Shown here one piece after another: positions 8,012 to 16,919 of a stretch of DNA of 43,827 nucleotides. Each line of letters starts with the position of its first letter. Position 1 is the stretch's first letter. The position numbers and the translations under genes are program-made. Location of the stretch: assembly GCA_003224055.1 (NCBI GenBank), contig QHYE01000097.1, forward strand, positions 1 through 43,827. Reading direction: 5' to 3'. Origin of the DNA: Acidobacteriota bacterium. GTDB lineage: Bacteria; Acidobacteriota; Terriglobia; Acidiferrales; UBA7541. The notes beneath the pieces are model-generated. The model was not told the origin of the DNA, searched no databases, and saw nothing but the letters and a program-made list of their open reading frames with translations.

Positions 8012-11000
8012 ATGGACCTCCGGCCTGGCTCTTCGAGTTTCGCGGCGGCCCCCGGGAAGCAAGCCGCTCCCTGGTTTCAGCGACTTTCTCGCCCAATATT
8101 GTTTTTGATCATCAGCGTGGCACTCGTCGGCGGGTATCTTGCATTCAGCATTCCGGTCGCGGTTTTTCCCAATACGGATTTTCCACGCATCGTGATCGGG
8201 GTCGACAACGGCGTCATGCCTATCGACCAGATGCTCGTGACCATCACGCGCCCAATCGAAGAAGCCGTCAACAGTGTCCCCGGCTTAAAGAAAGTCACTT
8301 CCATCACCAGTCGAGGTTCGGCCGAAGTGGATATGTTCTTCGATTGGAATTCCGATATGATTTTGACGCTGCAGCGTGTGGACGCCGTCGCCGCTCGTAT
8401 GCAAGCCGAGCTTCCAACGACCGCGAAGGTTGAGACTCACCGGCTGACTTTTGCCGTATTTCCGATCATCGGATACAGCTTGACTTCGGACACCGTGCCG
8501 CCGAACAAGCTCTGGGAAATTGCCACCTACGACTTGAAGCCACGACTCAACCGGCTGGATGGCGTCGCGACGGTCATCATCCAAGGTGGACGAGTCCCCG
8601 AATTTCAGGTCACGCCCAATCCCGCACGGCTGCTTGCTGCTGGGGTTACCGTCTCCGACATTCTCGATTCAATTCGCCGCACAAATTTGATTGATTCGCC
8701 GGGTCTCATTGAACACGAACATCAACTCGTGCTTGGATTGGTCAGCGGACAGGTCCGCACTCCGGAGCAAATCGGCCAAATAGTCGTCAAGCATTCGGCC
8801 GCGGGCGTACCCATACGGCTGGGGGATATTGCTGCGATAACGCCATCCGTCGCGCCGACGTACACCATCGTCACTGCTAACGGCAAACCCGCGGTTCTCC
8901 TCAATGTGGATCGCCAACCAGAAAGCAATACATTGCAGGTTGCCAATGAAGTTCACACTCTGATTCAGGAGCTTGCACCAACGCTGCCCCCCGGCGTGCA
9001 CCTCGAGCCGTTCTACGACCAATCGACCATCGTCCACGATTCCATTTCCAGTGTGCGCGATGCGGTGTTACTCGGGATTCTACTCTCGTCCATTATCCTC
9101 GTTCTCTTCTTGCGAGACTGGGGAACTTCCTTCGTGGCCGGTATGGTGATCCCGGTGACGCTCCTCATTACGTTCATTGTCCTAAAGTTCACCGGACAAT
9201 CTTTCAACCTGATGACGCTCGGCGGCCTCGCCGCTGCTGTGGGTCTGGTCATTGACGATGCCATCGTCGTCCTCGAAAACATTGTGTTGCACCGTGACGC
9301 CGGACAAAGCCGCTTCCAGGCCATCGAGAGTGCCTTGCGGGAACTAACTGTCCCGCTCATTGGTTCGACGATTACACCTATCGTCGTATTCGTTCCGCTT
9401 GTTGCCATCACAGGAGTCACGGGAAGTTTCTTCCGGGCACTTGCGGTGACCATGACCGTAGCTTTGTTCACGTCCTTGCTGCTCGCACTTACCTGGACTC
9501 CGACGCTCAGCCAATATTTCGTGCGTCGCGCAGTCAAGTCCGCGCCCGAAGGTGGAGCGGATGCGACGGGCACTGAACCGACGTTGTCCGAAGGGCCGGA
9601 CATGGCTAGGTTGCTTGCCGCGGAAGAGGCGCACCTTTCTGGTTTCTTTGGCAAGATCGTCGAATTCTATGTGCGCATGATGAAGGCCTTGATGAAGCGA
9701 CCCTGGGTACTCGCCGGCAGCTCGGTCGCGATCGTTGCACTTTCCGTGGTGTGTTACAACTTTCTTGGCAGGGAATTTCTTCCAGCGATGGACGAAGGCG
9801 GTTTCATCTTGGACTACTTCACTCCCCCCGGCAGTTCTCTGGCCGAGACCAACCGCATTCTGCTGCATATCGAGGAAATCCTGAAGTCCACGCCGGAAGT
9901 GGAAAACACGTCCCGCCGCACCGGGATGCAATTGGGACTTGCTGCCGTCACCGAGGCCAATAATGGGGACTTTACAGTCAAGCTGAAGAAAGATCGTAAA
10001 CGCGACATCGACGACATCATTGCCGACATCAGGTCGGAAATTGAGGCAACAGAACCCGCCACGAAAGTTGAATTCATTCAGCTTCTACAGGATATGATTG
10101 GCGACTTGACCAGCCAGCCCGAGCCAATTGTGATCAAACTGTTTTCGCCGGACGGCAAACTTCTCAATGACACGGCTCCGCGCGTTGCGGACGCAATTGG
10201 CAAGGTGCACGGTGTCGTGGATGTGCTCAACGGTATCGAAAATACCATCAGCGGCCCAACGGTAACGTATCAGGTGAATCCTGCGGTTGCTGCGCGCGCG
10301 GGCTTCACTCCCGAGGAGGTGGCATTGAACGCGGCGGCCGTCCTGGAGGGTGAGCCGGCGGCCACTCCGGTCATAGTGAACGACCGCGCGTATATCATAC
10401 GAGTCCGCTTCCCCGAGCAGAGCCGCGCTTCGCTCGATAATATGAGCAATGCGCTTCTTACAAGTGCGACCGGGCGCACCGCTACTCTCGGGTCCTTGGC
10501 AACAGTCATCGCCGACCCTGGTAAGACAGAAATTCGTCGTGAGAATTTGCAGCGCCTGGTTCAAGTTACCGGACGTTTCGAAGGCGTGGACCTTGGCACC
10601 GGCATTGCCGCCGTTCAGAAGGCGGTGACGGATCTGCACTTGCCCTCGTCGATCCGCGTGGAATATGGCGGTTTGTATGCAGAAGAACAGAAAGCGTCGG
10701 GCGATTTGTTGGTGGTTCTCTTCTTGGCGCTCTTACTTCTATTCGCCGTGCTGCTTTTCGAGTTTCGGACCTTCTCCGCACCGACTGCTATTCTTGCATC
10801 AGCGTTGCTATCCAGCTTCGGCGGATTTCTGGCGCTGCTTCTTACGAAGACTACGTTTAATGTTGCCTCCCGCATGGGCATGATCATGGTCATCGGCATC
10901 GTGGCGAAGAACGGCATCCTTCTGCTCGATGCCGAGCATCGTTTCCGCGTTCTCGGCTATTCCGCTGAGGAGGCCATGATCCAAGCGGGCCGCCGCCGAC

Positions 11001-11188
11001 TACGCCCCATCGCCATGACTGCCCTCGCGACTATCGCTGGAATGCTTCCGCTTGCGTTCGGTATTGGAGCCGGATCAGAAATGTTAAAGCCACTTGCTAT
11101 CGCTGTGGTCGGCGGGGTACTCAGCTCCATGGTGCTATCTCTGGTTTTCACCCCGACGATTCACTACTACCTGCAGCGAAGAAATTAG
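8012..11188 (+). CDS. RND-superfamily efflux pump, inner-membrane subunit
   Basis: 1058 residues, the usual AcrB-type length, with two six-helix halves, each led by a large periplasmic loop. Helix 4 carries the proton-relay pair Asp415-Asp416 in GLVIDDAIVVLEN, and helix 10 has the conserved Lys in GIVAKNGILLLD. The DD pair is typical of the drug-type (HAE1) branch rather than CzcA/CusA metal pumps. It therefore probably exports hydrophobic or amphiphilic organic compounds or organic anions by proton antiport, working with the adaptor and channel just upstream. AAGGAG precedes the start. The Lys-Glu-rich cytosolic loop between halves (around residues 505-545) is longer than in AcrB. Confidence 0.93.
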   Translation: MDLRPGSSSFAAAPGKQAAPWFQRLSRPILFLIISVALVGGYLAFSIPVAVFPNTDFPRIVIGVDNGVMPIDQMLVTITRPIEEAVNSVPGLKKVTSITSRGSAEVDMFFDWNSDMILTLQRVDAVAARMQAELPTTAKVETHRLTFAVFPIIGYSLTSDTVPPNKLWEIATYDLKPRLNRLDGVATVIIQGGRVPEFQVTPNPARLLAAGVTVSDILDSIRRTNLIDSPGLIEHEHQLVLGLVSGQVRTPEQIGQIVVKHSAAGVPIRLGDIAAITPSVAPTYTIVTANGKPAVLLNVDRQPESNTLQVANEVHTLIQELAPTLPPGVHLEPFYDQSTIVHDSISSVRDAVLLGILLSSIILVLFLRDWGTSFVAGMVIPVTLLITFIVLKFTGQSFNLMTLGGLAAAVGLVIDDAIVVLENIVLHRDAGQSRFQAIESALRELTVPLIGSTITPIVVFVPLVAITGVTGSFFRALAVTMTVALFTSLLLALTWTPTLSQYFVRRAVKSAPEGGADATGTEPTLSEGPDMARLLAAEEAHLSGFFGKIVEFYVRMMKALMKRPWVLAGSSVAIVALSVVCYNFLGREFLPAMDEGGFILDYFTPPGSSLAETNRILLHIEEILKSTPEVENTSRRTGMQLGLAAVTEANNGDFTVKLKKDRKRDIDDIIADIRSEIEATEPATKVEFIQLLQDMIGDLTSQPEPIVIKLFSPDGKLLNDTAPRVADAIGKVHGVVDVLNGIENTISGPTVTYQVNPAVAARAGFTPEEVALNAAAVLEGEPAATPVIVNDRAYIIRVRFPEQSRASLDNMSNALLTSATGRTATLGSLATVIADPGKTEIRRENLQRLVQVTGRFEGVDLGTGIAAVQKAVTDLHLPSSIRVEYGGLYAEEQKASGDLLVVLFLALLLLFAVLLFEFRTFSAPTAILASALLSSFGGFLALLLTKTTFNVASRMGMIMVIGIVAKNGILLLDAEHRFRVLGYSAEEAMIQAGRRRLRPIAMTALATIAGMLPLAFGIGAGSEMLKPLAIAVVGGVLSSMVLSLVFTPTIHYYLQRRN

Positions 11189-11217
11189 GTCTGTTTTCAG
11201 GCATTCGCCGTTGTTGG

Positions 11218-11230
11218 TGACATAATTTCA
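11218..11230 (+). repeat. Leader repeat, copy 1
   Basis: TGACATAATTTCA, 86 bases before the first MmgE/PrpD gene, recurs as TGACATAACTTCA at 14111-14123, 71 bases before its paralogue. Both genes also share AAGTGCCC immediately before their GGAGG ribosome site. The copies are best explained as leader sequence duplicated together with the genes. Confidence 0.5.
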
Positions 11231-11303
11231 AAGAAGCGGATATGTCCGTTGTGCCCGACTGCAAGATCAAGCCATAACCAAGTGCCCTTAGGAGGGGGAA
11301 AGA

Positions 11304-12827
11304 ATGAGGAATGATCGAAGCAAATGCGGGCCGGAAGAGGATGGCCCCACAACTCTTTCCCGGCGCAAGCTGCTCGAACTCGCGGGCATAGCTGCTGCAA
11401 CTGCGGCGCTTCCACCCAGGGCGGTGATCGCCAACCCATTCCCCAGTATGGACAAGACCGGGCAAGGGGTGAGCCCAGTCATGGACAAGCTCAGCACATA
11501 CATGAGCGAAGCCAGCGGCCGCGAGCTGCCCGACGAGGTGACTGAGAAAGCGAAACAACACATTCTGGACACGGTGGCGGCGATGATTTCGGGGGCGCAG
11601 TTAGTACCCGGGCGCGCAGCGCTGCAATTTGCCGGCGCCTACGGTGGCAAAGAGGTCTCGACGGTGCTTGCCTCGAAAATTGTATGTGGCCCGATCGAGG
11701 CGGCAATGACGAATGGCGTGTTGGCTCATGCCGACGAAACCGACGATTCGCACGCTCCGTCGCAGTCGCATCCAGGTTGCGCGGTAGTGCCTGCCGCCCT
11801 TGCGGCGGGGGAACGGTTTGGTATCAGCGGGGCGCACTTCCTGCGCGCAGTGACGCTTGGCTACGACATCGGACCGCGGTTCACAATGACCCTTGGTGGG
11901 CAGCAGTTTGAAGCGGAGAGTCACTGGAGCACGCACAGCATCTCTCCACTCTTTGGCGCGGCTGCGGCCGCCGGATGCGCGGCGAGGTTGAACGCTGTGC
12001 AAATGCGATTTCTATTGGGCTACACCGCTCATCAATCCTCCGGCCTCGGTGCATGGAATCGCGACACCGAGCACATCCAGAAAGCATTCCACTTTGGCGG
12101 CATGACGGCGCGCAGCGGCGTCACTTCTGCCTTGATCGTGCAGTCCGGATGGACCGGTGTCGAAGACATCTTCTCGGGGAAGGATAACTTTTTTGAGGCT
12201 TACAACCCTCATGCCGATCCTGCCGGTCTAACCGAGAAGCTCGGCGAGCGCTACGAGATCACGCGAACGAACATCAAGAAATGGCCTGTAGGTTCGCCGA
12301 TTCAGGCGGCTCTCGATGCCCTCGAGATCCTGATGAAGCAGCATCCCTTTAATGCGAATGAAGTGCAGAAGGTCTCGGTGCAGCTGGCGACGGATGAGGC
12401 GGCGATCGTGAACAACCGCGAGATCCCTGACATCTGCTTGCAGCACATGGTCGCAGTGATGGCTATGGACAAGGCGGTTACGTTCAGTTCCGCCCACGAC
12501 AAAGCGCGCATGAAAGATCCGGCGACGCTCCGGGTGCGCGAAAAGGTGAAACTAATTCCGGATGAGCAGTTGGAGCGCCTGATGCCTTTGCGTGTGGCAA
12601 TTGTGGAGCTGCAACTCATGGATGGAACGCATCTTGCACAGCGAGTTGACAATGTTCGGGGTACTCCCAAAAACCCCATGACCCGTGACGAAATTGTTGT
12701 AAAAGCCCGCGATCTGATGGCGCCGATCCTCGGCGCGTCTCAATGTGCAAACCTCATTGAGAGAGTGCTCGGTCTGGATAGAGTAAGGGATATCCGAGAA
12801 CTGCGACCGCTACTGCAGCCAGCCTAA
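11304..12827 (+). CDS. MmgE/PrpD-family protein with twin-arginine leader (paralogue 1)
   Basis: 507 residues. MmgE/PrpD proteins include 2-methylcitrate dehydratase and cis-aconitate decarboxylase, normally cytosolic. Here residues 19-24 read SRRKLL, followed by a hydrophobic AGIAAATAALP stretch, which is a Tat-type export signal. The family domain starts near residue 55. The active-site segment ADETDDSHAPSQSHPG keeps the Asp-Asp and His-Pro pattern. The lysine region, usually K-P-Y-P-x-C-x-x-x-H, reads KKWPVGSPIQ, so the conserved histidine is missing. The gene sits 30 bases before D-tartrate dehydratase and has a strong GGAGGGGGAAAGA ribosome site. A lyase or dehydratase acting on a carboxylic acid is likely; the substrate is unknown. 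Confidence 0.85.
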   Translation: MRNDRSKCGPEEDGPTTLSRRKLLELAGIAAATAALPPRAVIANPFPSMDKTGQGVSPVMDKLSTYMSEASGRELPDEVTEKAKQHILDTVAAMISGAQLVPGRAALQFAGAYGGKEVSTVLASKIVCGPIEAAMTNGVLAHADETDDSHAPSQSHPGCAVVPAALAAGERFGISGAHFLRAVTLGYDIGPRFTMTLGGQQFEAESHWSTHSISPLFGAAAAAGCAARLNAVQMRFLLGYTAHQSSGLGAWNRDTEHIQKAFHFGGMTARSGVTSALIVQSGWTGVEDIFSGKDNFFEAYNPHADPAGLTEKLGERYEITRTNIKKWPVGSPIQAALDALEILMKQHPFNANEVQKVSVQLATDEAAIVNNREIPDICLQHMVAVMAMDKAVTFSSAHDKARMKDPATLRVREKVKLIPDEQLERLMPLRVAIVELQLMDGTHLAQRVDNVRGTPKNPMTRDEIVVKARDLMAPILGASQCANLIERVLGLDRVRDIRELRPLLQPA

Positions 12828-12857
12828 GCGAGATAGGTTTTCCGGGGGAATAAGGTA

Positions 12858-14027
12858 GTGAGAATTGTAGACATCCGCGAAACCGTAGTGCCCATCAAAT
12901 CGAAGATTCGCAACGCATACATTGATTTCAGTCAAATGACCGTGAGTGTCCTGGCGATAGTCACAGATGTGACGCGTCAGGGCAAGCCAGTGGTCGGTTT
13001 CGGATTCAATTCGAATGGACGATACGCGCCTAGCGGACTTCTGCGTGATCGTTTTATTCCTCGGCTTAGAGCCGCGGAGCCCGGAACGCTGGTCGACGAA
13101 AGCGGCGAAAACTTAGATCCGGTTCGAATCTGGGACGTTGTCATGCGGAATGAGAAACCCGGAGGACACGGTGAAAGATCAGTGGCGGTAGGTGTACTGG
13201 ATATGGCGGTGTGGGATGCTGTGGCAAAGATCGCCGGCCTGCCGCTTTTCCGGCTACTCGCAGACCGTTATCGGGGAGGACTCTTCGACGACAGAGTCTT
13301 CGTCTATGCTGCGGGTGGTTATTACTATCCGGACAAAGACTTGTCGGTCCTGCAAAATGAGATGCAAGGGTATCTCGATCTCGGGTATTCCACGGTAAAG
13401 ATGAAAATCGGAGGGGCGCCACTATCGGAAGACCTGCGGCGCATCGAAGCCGTACTCAAGATCTTGGAGAATTCGGATCAATTGGCGGTGGATGCAAATG
13501 GCCGCTTTGACTTGGAGACCGCCATCGCCTACGCGCACGCACTGGCTCCCTACGGACTGCGTTGGTATGAGGAACCAGGCGATCCGCTGGACTTTCAGCT
13601 GCAGGCCAAGCTCGCGAGTCACTATCCAGGTCCAATGGCGACGGGAGAGAATCTCTTTTCATTGCCAGACGCACGAAATCTTATACGTTACGCGCAACTG
13701 CGGCCGGATCGCGACATCTTGCAGTTCGACTGCGCATTGAGCTACGGACTCGTCGAATATCTTCGAATCCTGGGCATGTTGAAGGAACATGGATGGTCTC
13801 CAAATCGCTGTATTCCGCACGGAGGGCATCAGATGTCGTTGAACATCGCCGCCGGTCTTGGGTTGGGAGGCAACGAATCCTATCCGGGAATCTTTCAGCC
13901 GTTTGGCGGATTTGCCGATGGGATCCCGGTCGAAGACAGCTACGTCAAGCTGCCGGAGATTCCCGGTGTCGGGTTCGAGGCGAAGGACGAGTTGTTCCGT
14001 GTTATGAAGCCATTGACGGATGCCTAG
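12858..14027 (+). CDS. tarD: D-tartrate dehydratase, enolase superfamily
   Basis: 389 residues, GTG start, ribosome-site-like GGGGGAA upstream. It belongs to the mandelate racemase/enolase superfamily: an N-terminal capping domain (about 1-130) and a TIM-like barrel. The sequence strongly resembles the Bradyrhizobium D(-)-tartrate dehydratase (EC 4.2.1.81) as I recall it, including RNAYIDFSQMT near the start, EKPGGHGERSVAVG and FVYAAGGYYYP. Catalytic Lys183 in VKMKIGG, metal ligands Asp212, Glu238 and Glu264, and His321 in CIPHGGHQ fall exactly one residue before the positions known for that enzyme. Reaction: D-tartrate to oxaloacetate plus water, Mg2+-dependent, cytosolic. No signal peptide, unlike both flanking PrpD proteins. 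Confidence 0.93.
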   Translation: MRIVDIRETVVPIKSKIRNAYIDFSQMTVSVLAIVTDVTRQGKPVVGFGFNSNGRYAPSGLLRDRFIPRLRAAEPGTLVDESGENLDPVRIWDVVMRNEKPGGHGERSVAVGVLDMAVWDAVAKIAGLPLFRLLADRYRGGLFDDRVFVYAAGGYYYPDKDLSVLQNEMQGYLDLGYSTVKMKIGGAPLSEDLRRIEAVLKILENSDQLAVDANGRFDLETAIAYAHALAPYGLRWYEEPGDPLDFQLQAKLASHYPGPMATGENLFSLPDARNLIRYAQLRPDRDILQFDCALSYGLVEYLRILGMLKEHGWSPNRCIPHGGHQMSLNIAAGLGLGGNESYPGIFQPFGGFADGIPVEDSYVKLPEIPGVGFEAKDELFRVMKPLTDA

Positions 14028-14110
14028 GTGCCCTTCATGGGAATAGAACGGACGTATTCTATTGAGCTAAAAGGATATTAATACTGCATTCAGGTATTTG
14101 AATCCCTGAA

Positions 14111-14123
14111 TGACATAACTTCA
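14111..14123 (+). repeat. Leader repeat, copy 2
   Basis: TGACATAACTTCA before the second MmgE/PrpD gene, matching 11218-11230 in 12 of 13 bases. AAGTGCCC at 14156-14163 and the following GGAGG also match the leader of the first paralogue. Confidence 0.5.
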
Positions 14124-14181
14124 GTTGTGGAGTTGAGTCCATTCCGTCCAGCGCGAAGTGCCCGGAGGATCAAGAACGCAC

Positions 14182-15723
14182 ATGTTACACGGCGGTGGCA
14201 AAGATAAACACGCAGGGAGTGGCGGAGCAATTCTGACCCGGCGCAACCTGCTTGAATTTGCCGGCTTGGCGTTGGCAACCACGGCCATTCCGCGCGGAGG
14301 CATCATAGCTAAAGCGGCGGACAGCCAAGGTGAGACGGCGCAACACGTGAGTCCAGTTATGGATAAGCTCAGCAGGTACATGAGCGAAGCCCGTGAACGC
14401 GTGCTGCCAGACGAAGTGGTCGAGAAGGCGAAACATCATATTTTGGACACGCTGGCCGCGATGATTTCTGGTTCCGAGATACGCCCCGGACGCGCAGCCA
14501 TCGAATTTGTCCGCGCCTATGGGGGTAAGGAAGTTGCGACCGTAGTTTCCTCAAACATTGTGTGTGGACCCATCGAAGCCGCGCTGGCGAACGGGGTGCT
14601 GGCTCACGCTGACGAGACTGACGATTCGCACGGCCCGTCCCGGTCGCATCCCGGTGTCTCCGTGGTTCCTGCAGCGTTGGCTGCCGGTGAACAATTTGGA
14701 ATCAGCGGGCAGCATTTCTTGCGCGCCGTGACACTTGGCTATGATGTCGGGACGCGCGTGACGATGAGCATGGGGGGACCGGGCTACCAGGCGGCCACGC
14801 ATAGGAGCACACACGGGACCGTAGCGGCCTTCGCGGCTGGTGCGGCCGCCGGCTGTGCCGCGGGCCTTGGGGTGCAGCAGATGCGCTTCCTGCTGGATTA
14901 CAGCGCTCAACAAACATCGGGAATTGGAGCTTGGAGCCGTGATGCCGAGCACATGGAGAAAGCTTTCCTCTTTGGTGGGAAGCCCGCGGCCGGCGGAGTC
15001 ACCGCCGCGATGATGATCCGCTCGGGGTGGACAGGTGTTGATGACATTTTTTCTGGCTCCGACAATTTCTTTGAAGCGCTGGCGCCCAGGGAAAATGGTG
15101 TCGTCAAGGCCGATCCAACGCAACTCGTCGACAAACTCGGGGAGCGCTACGAGATAACGCGGACAAACATCAAAAAATGGACAGTAGGCTCGCCCATCCA
15201 GGCTCCACTCGACGCACTCGTGGGTTTCTTCAAACAGCGGACGTTTAACGCCGACGATGTACGGAAGGTGGTAGTGCGGATCGCCAGCGATGAAGCCAAC
15301 ACGGTCAGTAATCGCGACATGCCAGACATCTGCCTGCAGCACATGGTTGCAATCATGCTGCTGGACAAGACAGCCACGTTCCGATCAGCGCATGACAAAG
15401 CACGTATGAAGGATCCCGCTGTGCTTCTCCAGCGCGCCAAAGTAGAAGTTCTCGCCGATTCGCGCATCGACGCGCGCCGTCCGAGGCGCGAGGCGATTGT
15501 CGAATTGACGCTCTCGGACGGCACGCAACTGAGCGAGTGGGTTCGCGACGTGCGCGGAACGGCGGACAATCCCATGACGCGGGAGGAGGTCGTTGCAAAA
15601 GCGCGTGACCTTATCGCGCCAGTCATGGGAAGTGCGGCTTGCTTGGCCCTGCTCGATAAGGTGTTGGCTCTGGAGGGCGTGAAAGATATCCGAGAGCTGC
15701 GGCCGGTGCTTCAACGGAGCTGA
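14182..15723 (+). CDS. MmgE/PrpD-family protein with twin-arginine leader (paralogue 2)
   Basis: 513 residues. ATG 14182 is chosen over an upstream GTG at 14158 because GGAGGAT stands at the right distance. Residues 19-24 read TRRNLL followed by FAGLALATTAIP, a Tat-type leader in exactly the register seen in the first paralogue. The two proteins are alike along their whole length (both have ADETDDSH, GERYEITRTNIKKW, ICLQHMVA and SAHDKARMKDPA) and are clearly tandem duplicates now separated by the tartrate dehydratase gene. As in paralogue 1, the family histidine after the Lys-x-x-Pro motif is replaced (KKWTVGSPIQ). Probable exported lyase of unknown substrate, co-transcribed with tarD. Confidence 0.85.
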   Translation: MLHGGGKDKHAGSGGAILTRRNLLEFAGLALATTAIPRGGIIAKAADSQGETAQHVSPVMDKLSRYMSEARERVLPDEVVEKAKHHILDTLAAMISGSEIRPGRAAIEFVRAYGGKEVATVVSSNIVCGPIEAALANGVLAHADETDDSHGPSRSHPGVSVVPAALAAGEQFGISGQHFLRAVTLGYDVGTRVTMSMGGPGYQAATHRSTHGTVAAFAAGAAAGCAAGLGVQQMRFLLDYSAQQTSGIGAWSRDAEHMEKAFLFGGKPAAGGVTAAMMIRSGWTGVDDIFSGSDNFFEALAPRENGVVKADPTQLVDKLGERYEITRTNIKKWTVGSPIQAPLDALVGFFKQRTFNADDVRKVVVRIASDEANTVSNRDMPDICLQHMVAIMLLDKTATFRSAHDKARMKDPAVLLQRAKVEVLADSRIDARRPRREAIVELTLSDGTQLSEWVRDVRGTADNPMTREEVVAKARDLIAPVMGSAACLALLDKVLALEGVKDIRELRPVLQRS

Positions 15724-15809
15724 CGGGGTGCAGAGCTTAGCCTGAAACCACCTGAAGCCGCTTAGGAAGTGGACGTGAAGATCGAGAAAGCCAACTGAGG
15801 AGCGAAAGA

Positions 15810-16919
15810 ATGAAAAAGTACCTGGCGGTTCTCTGGACTTTGTGCGTGGTCTTGATTCCAAGGGCGGAGTGTCAGAATAGCGCCCCGCTGAAGCTGATCC
15901 AGAGCATTCCATTGCCGAATGTTGAAGGCTACTTCGACCATATGGCAGTGGACATCAAAGGCCAGCGCCTGTTTGTTCCTGGAGAGCATCAAAGGACGAT
16001 TGAAGTGATCGATCTGCGCGCGGGCAAGGTGATCCACACGATCACAGGGTTCGGAGGAGATCCTCGCAAAACTATCTATCTCCCCGAGACCAACGAAATT
16101 TGGGTGGACGACGGAGATGCGACGTGCAAATCCTTCAGTGGGGATACGTACGAGCTCGTCAAGAACATTCCATTGACCGGTCACGAGCTCGATAAAGATT
16201 CAAGGAGGGTGCCAGATAACGGCGTCTATGACCCGATTACCCATCTATTTTATCTGGGTGACAGGGCCGATGGCCTAAAGAAAGAGGGTATCAAAGGCTC
16301 GATTGAAATCGTCGACCTAAAAAACGGCAAACTTGTCGGAAGTATTGAAGTTAACGGCCTGAATCCCGCGGGCCTTGTTCTGGATCCGGCGTCGCCAAGA
16401 ATGTTCGTAGTTATGGGTGACACAAGCCAAGTCGTGGTCATCGACCGTGAAAAGCGGGCGGTGATCGCCACGTGGCCTATCACCGGTGGCCCGGAGCCCC
16501 ATGCCGTGGCGCTGGATGTAGCCCATCATCGCCTGTTTGTTGGCAGCCGGGTCAAACGCTCACACATTTATAAACCCGGGAAACTGGTGGTGATGGATTC
16601 GGACAGCGGAAGAGTAATTGATGCGATCGACACCGAGGGGGGCGTAGACGAGGTCGAATTTGACGCTCCTAGCAAACGCATTTACTACACCGGGACAACT
16701 GGCTTCGTGGAAGTCTTCAAACAGGTTGACGCGGACCACTATGAGCGTCTGGGAAAAGTTGCGACCGGGCCGATTGCCAAGACCACGTTGTTGGTGCCGG
16801 AACTGAAGCGGTTTTACGCCGCGATCCCGAAGCTAGTCATCCTGGTCCCTCCCATTCCCCAATCTAAAGAAGCAACCATCGAAGACGCCAAGATACTGGT
16901 TTACGATGTTGTTCCATAG
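15810..16919 (+). CDS. Secreted YVTN-type beta-propeller protein (subfamily 2)
   Basis: 369 residues with a clear Sec signal peptide (MKKYLAVLWTLCVVLIPRAECQ) and GAGGAG upstream. The mature part opens with LKLIQSIPLPNVEGYFDHMAVDIKGQRLF, a signature shared with the products at 23409-24431 and 33545-34555, and ends with the shared TTLLVPELKRFYAA segment. The repeats build a seven-bladed propeller. It is larger than its two relatives because of an insertion around PDNGVYDPITHLFYLGDRADGLKKEG. Its stop codon is followed at once by the frame of a TonB-type outer-membrane protein, which suggests the propeller acts at the surface or in the periplasm as partner of that receptor. Ligand unknown. Confidence 0.88.
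   Translation: MKKYLAVLWTLCVVLIPRAECQNSAPLKLIQSIPLPNVEGYFDHMAVDIKGQRLFVPGEHQRTIEVIDLRAGKVIHTITGFGGDPRKTIYLPETNEIWVDDGDATCKSFSGDTYELVKNIPLTGHELDKDSRRVPDNGVYDPITHLFYLGDRADGLKKEGIKGSIEIVDLKNGKLVGSIEVNGLNPAGLVLDPASPRMFVVMGDTSQVVVIDREKRAVIATWPITGGPEPHAVALDVAHHRLFVGSRVKRSHIYKPGKLVVMDSDSGRVIDAIDTEGGVDEVEFDAPSKRIYYTGTTGFVEVFKQVDADHYERLGKVATGPIAKTTLLVPELKRFYAAIPKLVILVPPIPQSKEATIEDAKILVYDVVP

Noticed and set aside
9013-9931. Long reverse-strand open frames inside the RND pump gene
   Set aside because: They have shadow-like composition (many Arg, Ser, Pro), no ribosome site and no recognisable domain, while the forward frame is an intact pump.
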